Shown here: positions 11,069 to 21,127 of the stretch, piece by piece
Numbering within the stretch: the stretch's first letter is position 1
How the letters are laid out: every line of letters starts with the position of its first letter
Source of the DNA: Lampris incognitus
Lineage: Eukaryota; Chordata; Actinopteri; Lampriformes; Lampridae
Reading direction: 5' to 3'
Length of the DNA: 64,000 bases
Assembly: GCF_029633865.1 (NCBI RefSeq)
Contig: NC_079216.1
Span: 24,502,136-24,566,135, forward strand
Program-made: the position numbers and the translations under genes
The notes under the pieces: generated by a model
Database searches by the model: none
Seen by the model: only the letters and a program-made list of their open reading frames with translations
Told to the model about the DNA's origin: nothing

Positions 11069-14000
11069 TACAGACACACGTACACACAACTGTTACAGGT
11101 TTGACATTTATGTATTTCTGTTGCATAGAACTTTTGAATTTCCACATGCTTGATACGATTTGATACGATTTAATTTGTCTAAATTAGATCATCAGCAAAA
11201 GTGACAAGATGTTAATTATATTGTAGATTACCGACAATAAAGAATGACAGGTTAAAAAAAAAGACAATCACATCCCTGGTTTCTTTATATTTTATATTGT
11301 TTTCCTACATAACTGGAGCTGTTTTGATGTATTGAGTGAATTGGCTGGTTTTCTGCATGCCGTCTGTTGTAAATGGCGATGTAACAGGCCTGACATGCGC
11401 AAAACACTTAACTGCTAATTATCCAAAGGAATTGAATAGAGTGCAACTAGACTTGGTATATATCCGTGAAGACGTTTCACCTCTCATCCAAGAGGCTTCA
11501 TCAGTTCGTGCCTTTCTGACTAGACCAAGCTAGTCTGACTGGCTGGTGATGAAACTCAGATATGTATCCTCTTTGGAGTCGTTATCAGAGCTATTGATAT
11601 GAATGGCTCTTTGTGATCCAATGTTAAGCAGCGACGGTTGTTGGGGGTGTTAGTTTTGACTTCGTTAGTGCTCCATTCAGTCGTCATGAGTCGTTGGAGC
11701 AGTTAGTGACCGACTGTTGTTCTTGGAGGCTAAGCTTCTTGAGTCTCCTGGGTAGAGATGAAAGGACGGCATTGTAAGTGAGAGATAGGTGGTGTCGCAG
11801 ACCTCCTCCTCAGTTGAGGGATGGTTTTTTCCAGTTTCGCATAGATGGTTTCCTTCCCCCCTCTTTCAAACCATCTATCGTCCCTGTCCAAAATGTGTAC
11901 GTTGCTGTCCTCAAAGGAGTGTGTCTTCTCCTTTAGGTGTAGATAAACTGCTGAGTCTTGTCCTGAGGAGTTTGGCCTTCTGTGTTGGGCCATCCGTTTG
12001 TGTAGCGGTTGTTTGGTTTCTCCTATGTATAGGTCAGTGCAATCCTCATTGCATTGTACGGCATACACCAGATTGCTTTTCCGGGTGTGTGGTACACGGT
12101 CTTTGGGATGAACCAATCTTTGTCGGAGTGTGTTGCTGGGTTTGAAGTATACCGGGATGCGGTGTTTGTTAAAAATTCTCCTGAGTTTCTCAGAGACCCC
12201 AGAAACATACGGGATGACTGTGCTATTCCTTCTGTTCCTTTTCTCCTTGTCTCTCACCTGGTTGGTCTTTTTGGAACGTGAAAACTGCAACACGTTCCAA
12301 ACAGACCAACCGGAATGAAAGACCGTGTACCACACACCCAAAAAAGCGATCTGAATGAAGGGAAGCTATGCCCTGCTTAAAATCCCTGCCCATACAGGGT
12401 CATCGCCATCAAAGGCTCCATGGTGTCAGCCAAACACAATGACCATGTCATCACCAGAAACTCATCCAACTTCAAGATCCTACCGGTGGCTGAAAATCAC
12501 CACTCTCAGCAATGTGGTTTGAAAGGCATGGACTGGACTGAAATCCACCCTGAAATAATCCCAAAGCCATTAACCTCTAACCCCCCTGGGCCACAGTCAC
12601 CTGCTCAGAGATACCCAGTCAGGATAAACAGAAGACCCCCATCATACCTCACTGACTTTAAAGTGAACTGACTAAAAGGTATAATGCAAGAGAAAGTTTG
12701 AGTTGGACTGGTTAATAGTTATTGTTAAAAAAAATTAAGGAAAGGAGGGTTGTAATGTCCATGAGGGTTGTAATGTAACATGTTTAGTAATGTTTCTGGT
12801 GTTGGTTTTTGATGTTTATTGTGGTCACAAGGGGGCGCTCTAAGTTAAGTGTTAAGCCCGGAAGTAGGAGAGTAAGGGAGGTGTGTTAGTATGCCATGGC
12901 TACTGGATACACCAGCAGATATACCGTTGTCGTTATTCACGTTTCACTAAAGATTCCAAAACGCAGCTTCATGGTATTTGAGTTATTATTTTAAAACTTT
13001 ACAGCGGCCTCACCCAGTACCATCCATGTACTGTCTTTGTCCACATCTGCGTCGTTTTTCGTTTGATGGCTGGGAGAGCTGGCGCTGGATCGGCTGGGAG
13101 AGCAGGACAGGCTAAGCTAAGTGCTAGCCCATGCAGACTGGCAGCTCCAATAACACCGAGGGCTGTCTAGTGACGGCCTCACCTGTCATTGACTGTTGCA
13201 TTTTTGATGTCGTCGTGAGGAGTGCTGGGAGGTGTGTCGAGGATGTCTGGCTGGGAAAGCTGGTGCTGGATCGGATGGGAGAGCTTGGTTTGCCTCGTCC
13301 GGTGGGCCTGGGGACCACAGCTCCTGCCTGGAGCTACGCACAAGGAGGAAACGCCGAGGGCAGACTGACAGGACATGGAAGCGGGGCAGGCTAAGCTAAC
13401 TGCAAGCCCATGCAGACTGGCGGTTCCGCCAGTCACTGTGGCTGGCGTTCGTTTCCTTGGACAATGATTTTTTGTTTAGTTTTGATAAATGTGTTAGTTT
13501 GGATATGTGTGGTCTTGTAGTTTTTGGATGTGTTTTTGTCTTGTGTTGTACTGCTGTGGGCTGGGGGAAACGGCATTTTGTTTCACTTCATGTATGCAAG
13601 TTCGTGAAGTGAAATGACAAATAAGTGTTCCTTCCTGATTCCTAGTAAGTGGCAATTTATTGTACATACAGGCTACCAATACATTTTACTGACCTTTGGG
13701 CCAAGGCCTTGTATTTGGTCAAAGCCTTGGCTTTGAACCTCTCTGCAACATGGTTATGTCTACTAATGCTACTAATGATGGGGCCACTAATCTTTCAAGG
13801 CAAACAATGAATCACTGGACACTTGAGTGGTGCAACAGGAAGCACATTAGTCAGTGCCCCTGTGGGGTAATATGTCCTGCCATTGCAATGAGTGACTGCT
13901 AAAGGTGCTGGGGTGCCTGAAAAGATGTGGGTGGATATGGGGTAAACAGCGTGAGCCTCTGCATACATTGCGTTTCTCCTGAAATGTGAAGCAGCCAACT

Positions 14001-16179
14001 TACTCCACATGTATCAAAGGACACACGTGTAGGTCTATGCCTTCCCCAACCACTGTAGAGGTTGTGCAATGGCGGGACCTCAGAAAAACATGGAATTGAA
14101 CATGCAAAATTGGGGTAAAAAAGAGACCCCTCCCATCATACAGAAATAAAGCCATGACTCATACACAGCGAGAGGAGAATACACACTGTAGGAGTAGTCA
14201 GAACTAAATTCTAATTCCTTGTAGCCTGATGTAAGGGAGTTTACTGATTTGATGACTAACAGATCAATTCGCTGGAGTTTGATTTTTGCACCTTGAAACT
14301 CAAACATTCTCAGAAGTTAACCATATGAGTGGCATGTAAAAGCACATTAGTCAGAGTCAGATTATGACATCGAAATAATGTTTATTTTTCTTGAATGTTT
14401 TATTTTTATTTTTGCAAGTGACATCACGAGGTTTTACAGTCCATAATATATATATATATCATACATTACTTTTCTCTTACATGAGGTCAGTAAAATATTA
14501 TATAAACACATTATTGCAGTAGTTTTTTAGCTGTTAATATGAGGGTCTTCTAATACTGTGCCTATTGTATGTCAATTCTATGGCTGGTGCTGTCACAATC
14601 TTTTTTTAGTTTTGAAATAATATTACAGCATCTTCTACATTACAGCTGCAGCCAAGGAGAAGAGTTTAGCTGCAGCTGATTAGCAGAAGCAATACGCACC
14701 TTTGTAACTTGAAAAAAACTGCATCATCAGAACTCTAGTGTACACATTGGCCTGCTGTATAGCAATACAATGTCCAAGCAGAAGTGTGTAGAATAATGTT
14801 GTATAAAAATGTGTTTTTGGGAAAGAAGTGGGGAATAAGCATGGAGACTGACTCCTTGGTATTATTGTTAACAAATGTTAAAGCCCAAACCAAATAGTGT
14901 AATGTCATAATGCAAATAATAATGGGCAATGAGGAAAAGTTGGAGGCTAAAAACAAAGAGGAATGCAAGGGAGGACAGTGTCATCAGACCTGACTTTAAA
15001 ATTTATGCATCTGGAAGTAAAACAAAAAAAAAGGTGGTTGTTTTTTACTTCTGTTGGGTCTCCACATGCCAATACCATGGTTGTAATATGCTATCCCTGA
15101 ACTAGTTCAGACAGCATCTGAAAAAGTCGCCCTTCAACTGAAAATGTTGGGAATCCTTGGCACTGAGATATTTTGGCTGTATTTGTGTTGGTCACCACAA
15201 GGACAGACCATTACAGCATTTGGTCCAATCTAAGTAGGTCATAGAGCTACCATGTTTTGACATGTATTCAGTAAACAAAGTTCATTGTACGGAGTACAGT
15301 GGACTCATGTGTAGCCTAAAAGCCATTACACCGTCATGCTAAAAGCAAGTGCTGAACTCAGTCTCTTGGAGAGGAAAATTCCAAATGCCAACCTTTAGAC
15401 CTACAGTACAACAGTGATTGCATTGACTTGTGGACATGTTGCTAGGACCACCGCCCCTCCTCTCCTTGTGTATGTCAAAGTCCAAAACATGGAGATGTAC
15501 TGATAAAAAGTATAAATTTACCTATATATCGGTCAATTTCGACTACCCAACATGTCAAATAATACCAAAAAGCAAAGAATATATCATTACAATATTTTCT
15601 TTGCAACGACACAAAAATAAACAAATAAATAAATAAATAAATTCCACCAAGTTTTCTGCCACAAGCTTTCTGAGACTTCCGGCAACACTAATACTGTACA
15701 ATAGAGTACATTCTATTTGAGTGGATTTTAGGGGGCGCCAAAACCTGCTGTTTCTGGACATCTGCGCGTGCGACAGTGAGGCTTAATCGATTAGTTAAAT
15801 CGATCCACGTGTCATGACATGAGTTTTTTTTTAAAATTCCAGCATGGTTTGTTGCACTTAAACAATGTTGTACGTCTGATATCAAGCTCATAAATCAGGC
15901 TATTAATACCATAACATGATAAAAACGTGTTTACTCTGGCATTGAATCATTGGCCTTTGCCAATATATAGGCAGATAGAAGGTTGGAATTCCGGGCCAAC
16001 TACATGAAACCGAAACTCGATCACTCACCGATGATAACTGGTGGCGTGTGGTTGCTTGCAACTCGAGGTTTAGCGGTGGGGGGGAAAACCACGTTTAAGA
16101 GCCAGAATCCTGAGGAATGCTGAAGCGCCAACAAAAATATCACAACCAGTGCAGAGCAGAGGTTTCTAGAGGAGCCCAT
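10096..16179 (-). CDS. pla2g15: PLA2G15, lysosomal phospholipase A2 group XV, 5' part (exons 1-3 of the gene)
   Basis: Codes for the N-terminal 141 residues of the LCAT-like lysosomal acyltransferase/phospholipase that deacylates phospholipids and transacylates ceramide at acid pH. Coding exons: 16179-16029, 11003-10847, 10211-10096. The joins V51 (G|TG) and R103 (AG|A) are in phase. Residues 1-25 form a signal peptide (hydrophobic LVVIFLLAL), then [20 protein letters not shown] follows. Cys73 and Cys97 have the 24-residue spacing of the human Cys65-Cys89 disulfide. Exon 3 has VYNRTTR and [10 protein letters not shown]. The nucleophile serine, Asp and His exons are expected left of position 10090 and were not found here. 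The gene is divergent from DRC7, sharing the 16180-16980 interval. Confidence 0.93.
10325..10495 (-). mobile_element. tRNA-derived SINE fragment, minus strand
   Basis: The complement of the head found at 55815 and 60466: it contains GGGCTCGAACCCAGGAC (B box, complement) and GCGCTAATCACTGCGCCACC (A box region, complement). It is a partial copy that abuts the pentanucleotide repeat at its 5' side. Confidence 0.78.
10491..10561. repeat. (ACATA)n microsatellite
   Basis: About 14 tandem copies of a five-base unit read as ACATA/AACAT, adjoining the SINE at 10325-10495. Confidence 0.95.
10847..11003 (-). CDS. pla2g15: PLA2G15 coding exon 2
   Basis: The acceptor ...GTGTCCAG precedes 11003, and the donor GTACC starts at 10846. 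It is 157 bp: two bases complete Val51, then 51 codons from [15 protein letters not shown] to DCWIDNI, then AG of Arg103. Both disulfide cysteines and the DCWIDN block match the family. Confidence 0.95.
11024..11063. repeat. (CA)n microsatellite by the exon 2 acceptor
   Basis: A CA repeat lies about 20 bp from the PLA2G15 exon 2 acceptor. On the minus strand it is (TG)n just upstream of the splice site. Confidence 0.9.
11436..11515 (-). ncRNA. Hammerhead-ribozyme-like motif in Penelope 3' repeat
   Basis: On the minus strand: CTGATGA (11504-11498), a stem CCTCT/AGAGG with loop TGGATG, then GAAAC (11478-11474), then a minimal CGT-CTTC-ACG hairpin. Stem II has the same single extra nucleotide as the copy at 2827-2856, although the stem sequence differs: a compensated difference. 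The post-stem III triplet is GAT-like, so cleavage competence of this copy is doubtful. Confidence 0.58.
11730..12280 (-). pseudogene. Penelope GIY-YIG endonuclease domain, truncated
   Basis: About 180 residues in one open frame: a linker block [19 protein letters not shown] and [19 protein letters not shown], then the endonuclease beginning [20 protein letters not shown], with HKRMAQHRR and a [15 protein letters not shown] helix. The catalytic [16 protein letters not shown] segment and [10 protein letters not shown] follow. This is the C-terminal end of a Penelope-like protein in which an N-terminal reverse transcriptase would precede. The RT is absent, so it is a fragment. The first 20 residues of the longer frame come from the inverted-repeat junction. 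Confidence 0.85.
12357..12671 (+). pseudogene. LTR-retrotransposon Pol C-terminus (fragment)
   Basis: The frame from about 12420 reads [19 protein letters not shown] and ends [20 protein letters not shown] before a stop. A GSMVSAK...TRNSS block and an [14 protein letters not shown] end are typical of the C-terminal tail after integrase in fish Gypsy-type elements. The remainder of pol is missing, replaced by the Penelope piece. The 3' LTR follows at 12751. Confidence 0.65.
12737..13003 (+). repeat. Polypurine tract and 3' LTR
   Basis: The polypurine tract AAGGAAAGGAGGG (12737-12749) abuts an LTR of 253 bp that begins TGTAATGTCC (12751) and ends CTTTACA (13003). It closes the element whose Pol tail is at 12357-12671. 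No 5' LTR is present. Confidence 0.7.
13004..13700. repeat. Non-coding repeat with an internal duplication
   Basis: Two related blocks, about 13068-13145 and 13245-13422, share GCTGGGAGAGCTGG, GGCTAAGCTAA and CCCATGCAGACTGGC. The following 13550-13640 stretch, with CACTTCATGTATGCAAG and GAAATGACAAATAA, resembles a LINE 3' UTR. No coding domain was seen. Confidence 0.45.
13890..14125 (+). mobile_element. Decayed SINE 3' half
   Basis: ACTCCACATGTATCAAAGGA and a diverged GGGTAAAA tail align by eye with the 3' half of the SINE at 7908-8370. The tRNA head is not recognisable. Confidence 0.5.
14130..16000. other. PLA2G15 intron 1, nothing recognised
   Basis: AT-rich intronic sequence with a short (TA)n near 14450 and an (AAAT)n run at about 15616-15642. 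No exon, transposon or RNA gene could be supported. Confidence 0.5.
16029..16179 (-). CDS. pla2g15: PLA2G15 coding exon 1 with signal peptide
   Basis: Starts at the ATG complement at 16179-16177 and ends at 16029 before a strong donor GTGAGT. Fifty codons plus one base: [20 protein letters not shown], a typical secretory signal peptide, and a C-terminal TPPVII that continues into exon 2. The start is chosen because it directly precedes the hydrophobic core and the reading frame joins exon 2 in phase. Confidence 0.9.
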
Positions 16180-16869
16180 GATTCCTCCTGTTTCAGCGTT
16201 AGGTGAGAGGCAGTGACTGCTGTGTCTCCTCTCATTCGGCCAGGATAGGGGTGGGGGGTTAATCCCACCGTGCAGGGAGAGGTGGGCGGACAGCGGCAGA
16301 ACCGTGAGGTCAGCCTTGACATGATTACATGTCGCTGGCCCACATCAGGCTGTTCACTTCCAACACGTTTGGCTCCCTTGTCTATCATCACATTTGACCT
16401 CCTCTTGTGATTTGGATTCATATTATTACTTAGTGCGTAGAGTGACAAGCCAAGTAACAGCCACACTCGCTCTGACTCGCTCCGCTAACTAAAGCGGAAA
16501 CATAAAAGGTGTACCATTTACCCACTGCCCTATTGATTGCTCCGAATCCTATATTTACATAATGAATGGCGAATAATTAACAGTAGAGTACCATTTACTT
16601 TACGAAACGTTTTCTTCTAGAAGTTCGCATTATTTGATATGCAATCCACTGCCGTCGAGTAGAGCTAAGGTTTAGAACGTGTTAAAATAATGTATTCAGA
16701 GATTTAAAAAAAATAAAGCAACTATCATTACAGGCCATATTCCAGATGTAATCCAATGTTCACATAATTCGGCGACGATAAACGTACTTGATAGTATGAC
16801 CTACTTCAATAAGGCGGCTATGAAATCAAGAGAGAAGCGTGTTTAGCTTCAAAAAATAAAAAATAAAAA

Positions 16870-16920
16870 ACCTTCCATTGGCTGTGACGTCATCGCAGAC
16901 ACACTGTTGCCATGGACACC
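16870..16920 (+). promoter_or_regulatory. Candidate bidirectional ciliary promoter: CCAAT, CRE, X-box
   Basis: An inverted CCAAT box ATTGGC (16877-16882), a perfect palindromic CRE TGACGTCA (16885-16892) and GTTGCCATGGACAC (16906-16919) lie within 43 bp. The last matches the RFX X-box form GTTGCCATGGNAAC at 13 of 14 positions. X-boxes drive motile-cilia genes, and DRC7 is one. It sits between PLA2G15 exon 1 (minus) and the DRC7 5' leader (plus). Confidence 0.72.
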
Positions 16921-16924
16921 GATT

Positions 16925-16978
16925 GCCAACAACGTTCAACGCTTCATCCACAATTTCTAACAGTAACCGGACAAAAAG
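16925..16978 (+). other. drc7: Candidate DRC7 5' UTR exon end
   Basis: Just after the X-box the sequence runs to ACAAAAAG followed by GTAACA at 16979, a good donor. The first DRC7 coding exon has its acceptor immediately before its ATG, so an upstream untranslated exon is needed, and this is the best placed one. The transcription start is not known. Confidence 0.45.
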
Positions 16979-16999
16979 GTAACAAAACTTTCGACAAAT

Positions 17000-17950
17000 T
17001 CGTCTGTTCTTTACTTTATTCTTCTTCGGTAAGTTTCAGTGTTGTTTGAGCGCATTATTTACTGACTTAAGGATTCCTCTGGCGCAGCAGCTATATTCCG
17101 CATTTACGAGGAAGCATGGTGTGATGTTACCTTAAGCAACTTAAATATACAACTTAGTACTGCTGCTTGACTCTATCCAAGATTTAAGCGTAGAGGAAAG
17201 GAGACAGTTAAAGGAGGGTTTGTGAGGTTTTACACAGCCCATGTGACCGGGTATGATCGAGAAAAAAAAGAAGTGCCTTTGAATTCATTATAATAGGTCC
17301 CAGCAACATGTGTGATTGTGTTAACAATGCGCACCAGGGCGGTTTATCACGGTCAGCAGTGTGTAAATGGAATGGTCCTCCACTTTAACGAAATCGATTC
17401 AATGGAGGGCAGATGTTGTAAAATAGCTAATTGACCAAAGAAGTCAAACTAGGCTCACAAAGTTGTGCACGTCAACAAACTGTCAACAATTATTTCTTCA
17501 CAGACAGTTTAGTTTTAGTTTTGTGATGAATTCTGGTTTCTATTTCGATTTAGTTATTTACTTTTATTTTTTATTCATGTATTTGGAAAAAAGACGGCCA
17601 TATCTGTGTGATGTTTGCAGTTGATCTATGTATGGTAAATAGGACAGGCAACGAGCATTTCTGATTTGCATGAAAAAGAAATACAGGGCAAAAGACAGCC
17701 TAGTGTCTTTATTGCTATAACTTATTTCTTCTAACATATTGTATGAAAATGAAGCCATGATGGCCTTGTAATTATCAACTTGATGCATTGTAACATATGG
17801 CTGCAGTGCAGTTATCAGCTACTGCTACCCTCCTAAATATCACATTAACATTAACCTATAGCTAGGTTACCACCTTGAGCTAATCAGAGACTGCTGAGAG
17901 GAAACCAGCATATGTACAGTGTCTGTTAAAATATAGTTAACGTCTCAAAA
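17000..17950. other. DRC7 5' intron, nothing recognised
   Basis: No domain, repeat boundary or exon could be identified. The minus frame at 17564-17788 has no recognisable content. Confidence 0.45.
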
Positions 17951-17959
17951 TCACTGGCA

Positions 17960-18180
17960 TTTCAACACTAACATCCTACTCCTCTGACTGTTGGGGATCA
18001 TCTTCTTCAACCACTTCTGCACTGTTTCTCTCTGTCCCCTGACTCCTCTCGCCCAGCAGTCGGATAGCCTTCATGATGTTTGCCCCGTTGTCAGTGATGA
18101 CAAGTAAGACCTTGTTCTGTGGAATACCATCTTCCGATGAATTGGCTATGCATTGTGCAAGAGCCTCACGAGTGTGAGGA
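17960..18180 (-). pseudogene. hAT (ZBED-type) transposase fragment
   Basis: The minus frame reads HTREALAQCIANSSEDGIPQ then LLVITDNGANIMKAIRLL. The TDNGANM-KA block is the second catalytic aspartate region of hAT transposases related to ZBED proteins. Only about 60 residues survive. Confidence 0.65.
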
Positions 18181-18371
18181 TGCTCTAGCTCAGGGCTGGG
18201 GAACTTGGACGATAGAGAAGGCCACAAAAATGATTTCCTCACTACCAGGAGGGCCAGATTGTGGCCATGCACTTCCATCAGTGGGATACTGTAACCCCAT
18301 CACTCAATTAACCAATTATAGCTACTATGTATTATAGCTATTATAATACTATGTATTATAATTATAGCTAT

Positions 18372-19795
18372 GTGGAGGCATGGAGATGTTTGGGAGAGAG
18401 ATGGCAGTGGAGTTTTTAACTAGATTGTTTAACACAATTTTGGAAAGTGAGAGGATGCCCGAGGAGTGGAGAAGAAGCATACTGGTACCGATTTTCAAGA
18501 ATAAGAGCGATGTGCAGAATTGTCGCAACTACAGAGGTATAAAATTGATCAGCCACAGCATGAAGAAATGGGAAAGAGTAACAGAAGCTAGGTTAAGAGG
18601 AAAGGTGATGATTAGTGAGCAGCAGTATGGTTTCAAGCCACAAAAGAGCACCACAGATTCAATGTTTGCTTTGAGAATGTTGATGGAGAAGTATAGAGAA
18701 GGCCAGAAGAAGTTACATTGTGTCTTGGTGGATTTAGAGAAAACATATGACAGGGTGCTTAGAGAGGAGGTGTAGTATTGTATGAGGAAGTCGGGAGCTG
18801 CAGAGAAGTATGCAGGAGTGGTGCAGGATATGCATGAGGGAAGTGTGACAGTGGTGAGGTGTGTGGTTAGAATGACAGATGGGTTCAAGGTGGAGGTGGG
18901 ATTACATCAAGGATCAGCTCTGAGCCCCTTCTTGTTTGCAATGGTGATGGACAGGTTGACGGATGAGATCAGGTAGGAGTCTTTGTGGACTATGATGTTC
19001 GCGGATGACATTGTGATCTGTAGCAAGAGTAGGGTGCAGGTTGAGGAGAGCCTGGAGAGGTGGAGGTATGCACTGGAGAGAAGGGGAATGAAAGTCAGTA
19101 GGAGCAAGATGGACTACGTATACATGAATGAGGGGGAGGACAGTGGAACGGTGAGGATGCAAGGAGTAGAGGTGACGAAGGTGTGTGAGTTTAAGTACTT
19201 GGGGTCAACTGTATAAAGTAATGGGGAGTGCAGAAGAGAGGTGAAGAAGACAGTGCAGGCAGAGTGGAGTGGGTGAAGAAGAGTGTCAAGAGTGATTTGT
19301 GACAGAAGGGTACCAGCAAGAGTTAAAGGGAAGGTTTACAAGATGGTAGTGAGACCAGCTATGTTATATGGTTTGGAGACAGTAGCACTGATGAAAAGAC
19401 AGGAGGTGGAGCTGGAGGTGGTAGACTTGAAGATGCTAAGATGTTCATTGATAGTGATGAGGAAGGACACGATTAGGAACGAGTATATTAGAGGGACAGC
19501 TCAGGCTGGACAATTTGGAGACAAAGCAAGAGAGGCAAGATTGAGATGGTTTAGACATGTGTGGAAGAGAGATGCTGGTTATATTGGGAGAAGGATGCTG
19601 AATATGAAGCTGCCAGGGAAGAGGAAAAGAGGAACGCCAAAGAGGAGGTTTATGAATGTGGTGAGGGAAGACATGCAGGTGGCTGGTGTGACAGAGGAAG
19701 ATGAAGAGGACAGGAAGAGATGGAAATGGATGATGCGCTGTGGCGGCCCCTAACGGGAGCAGCTGCATGTAGTAGTAGTAGTAGTAGTAGTAGAT
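18372..19795 (+). mobile_element. RTE-type LINE, 5' truncated, with TAG-repeat tail
   Basis: Carries the reverse transcriptase from just before the PEEWRRSILVPIFK block to the C-terminal end, then a 3' end GCGCTGTGGCGGCCCCTAACGG and a (TAG)n tail at 19767-19793. A shorter relative lies at 9089-9732. The 5' boundary is approximate. Confidence 0.85.
18380..19753 (+). pseudogene. Non-LTR reverse transcriptase, inactivated
   Basis: The polymerase domain runs in order: LVPIFKNKSDVQNCRNYRGI (fingers), YGFKPQKSTTDSMFALRMLM, VLVDLEKTYDRV (motif A, with Asp), GLHQGSALSPFLFAMVMDRL (motif B), MMFADDIVICS (motif C with the catalytic Asp pair, near 18989-19020), EFKYLGSTV, then a thumb-like region with ARLRWFRHVWKRD and a C-terminal PKRRFMNVVREDM block. 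In-frame stops at about 18774, 18975, 19214 and 19274 split it. The endonuclease is missing. Confidence 0.85.
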
Positions 19796-19799
19796 AGCT

Positions 19800-20170
19800 A
19801 CTAATTTAATGAAAAGATAAAATATGTACCAGTAATCAAAGTTTATTAAACCAACATTTCTATTTCATGAGCTTAACACAAAAATAAAAATCCACATTCC
19901 TGAGTGATATACCATTATTTCAGTGCAATGGGGTCTCAAAAATCATAATTCAATAATGGTACGAACGTTAAACATTCACACTAAGTACAACAACTAATAT
20001 TCATGTTTGTAGTGTATTTCTACCTGGCCTCCCACATGTTTCAAATAAACATGAATTTAGCTCAAAATGGTAAAATCGTAAATGGGCAGCATTTTATAGA
20101 GATATATACAGGCTTTCTCTAACGCATTTTTAGTCTACTGACCTCTCAAAATGCTTTTTTACAATATATG
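19800..20170. other. Intronic sequence, nothing recognised
   Basis: AT-rich non-coding sequence between the LINE tail and the sushi-type LTR. Confidence 0.5.
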
Positions 20171-20640
20171 TGTCACGCCCCGTCTGGATAGGCAAGTTAT
20201 CTTTTGTTTCTCCCAGTGTTCTTTGTCTTGTATTTCCTGTTTTATTTTGATACTCGCCTCTTGTCTCGTTTCAGGTCCTTTACTTCCTGCCCTCATGTGT
20301 CTCCCTCCTGTGTGATTACCTGCCCTGCCTTAATGTGTTGCACCTGTGTCTCATTGTCTCCCCTCCTCCAGAGTATATAGTCTTAGTGTTCCCTTCCTTC
20401 TGTGCCAGTTCGTCTCGTTCCTTGTGACAGCATTTTTTCCTTGTGTAAGTTTATTGAGCCCTATAGTTTCCTGACTTGTTTTTGCCTTTTTTGACCTCGC
20501 CTTTCGCCTGCCGATTTGGACACTGTTGCCTTGTTATCTGATCACCTGTGTATCGACCTCATTTTTATTAAAAGGACAGATTTTTGTGAATTGAGACTGA
20601 GTCTACGTTTTGAGTCCAAGCCTGTGGTTCAGTACTGACA
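20171..20640 (+). repeat. 5' LTR of the sushi-group element
   Basis: It begins TGTCACGCCCCGTC and ends CAGTACTGACA. A TATA box TATATA lies at 20374-20379 and the predicted transcript start, 30 bp on, begins at GCCAGTTCGT (20404-20413). Confidence 0.85.
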
Positions 20641-20642
20641 GT

Positions 20643-20652
20643 ACGAACTGGC
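20643..20652 (+). promoter_or_regulatory. Primer binding site of self-priming type
   Basis: ACGAACTGGC, two bases after the LTR, is the exact complement of GCCAGTTCGT at 20404-20413, the likely first bases of the element RNA. This is the arrangement of Tf1/sushi-group elements, which prime with their own 5' end instead of a tRNA. Confidence 0.7.
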
Positions 20653-20658
20653 CATAAC

Positions 20659-21127
20659 ATGGACTCAGCGGACTCGCATACAGTACGCTCTGTGCTCCGG
20701 GCACAGGTTCAGAAGATCCAGAGTCAAGATGAACAGATCAATCTTCTTCGCCAAGAAGTGAAGGAGCTGACCGACCGTCAGGAGTCCCTTTTGGCAGCTT
20801 TCGGAACCCAGTGCAACCATCTCTTTGACCAAATGCGGAAGATGCAGAACCCGCCGGGCTCTGGCGAATCGACACCGGCGGCACCTCCTGGTTCTGGGTC
20901 CGATGCTGCTTCTCCCGCCACTCCGTCCCTGCCTCTCCACCTTTCCAGACCAGAGCGTTTCTCCGGAGAAACGGGTGACTACAGAGCTTTTCTAACCCAG
21001 TGTGATTTGCATTTTGAGCTTCAGGCTGCTGCCTTCCCCTCTGACCTCAAAGATTGCATATATTATTTCTCACCTGACCGGGAGAACGGAGGCCTGGGCG
21101 ACCGCAGAGTAGAGTCAGAAATCACCA
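20659..21127 (+). pseudogene. Sushi-group Gag, N-terminal part
   Basis: Starts MDSADSHTVRSVLRAQVQKI, with a coiled-coil-like segment (residues about 18-40), then the capsid block LSRPERFSGETGDYRAFLTQ CDLHFELQ that defines the sushi/RTL family from which mammalian PEG10 and RTL genes derive. A one-base shift near 21052 moves the frame (AYIISHLTGR continues in another frame) and a TAG follows at about 21107. It ends at the insertion of the minus-strand Gypsy. Confidence 0.82.

Larger units (their letters stand above)
11430..12341 (-). mobile_element. Penelope-like element 3' end
   Basis: In minus orientation the linker and GIY-YIG endonuclease (12280-11730) are followed about 230 bp later by a hammerhead-like core (11504-11474). 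The 5' part, including the reverse transcriptase, is missing; at its place lies a short inverted repeat (12258-12278 against 12289-12309) that re-enters endonuclease sequence backwards, pointing to a rearranged junction with the LTR element at 12357. Confidence 0.82.

Noticed and set aside
16140..16466. 108-residue minus frame overlapping PLA2G15 exon 1
   Set aside because: It is in a different frame from the signal peptide exon; the frame that begins at 16179 splices in phase to exon 2 and matches the family.
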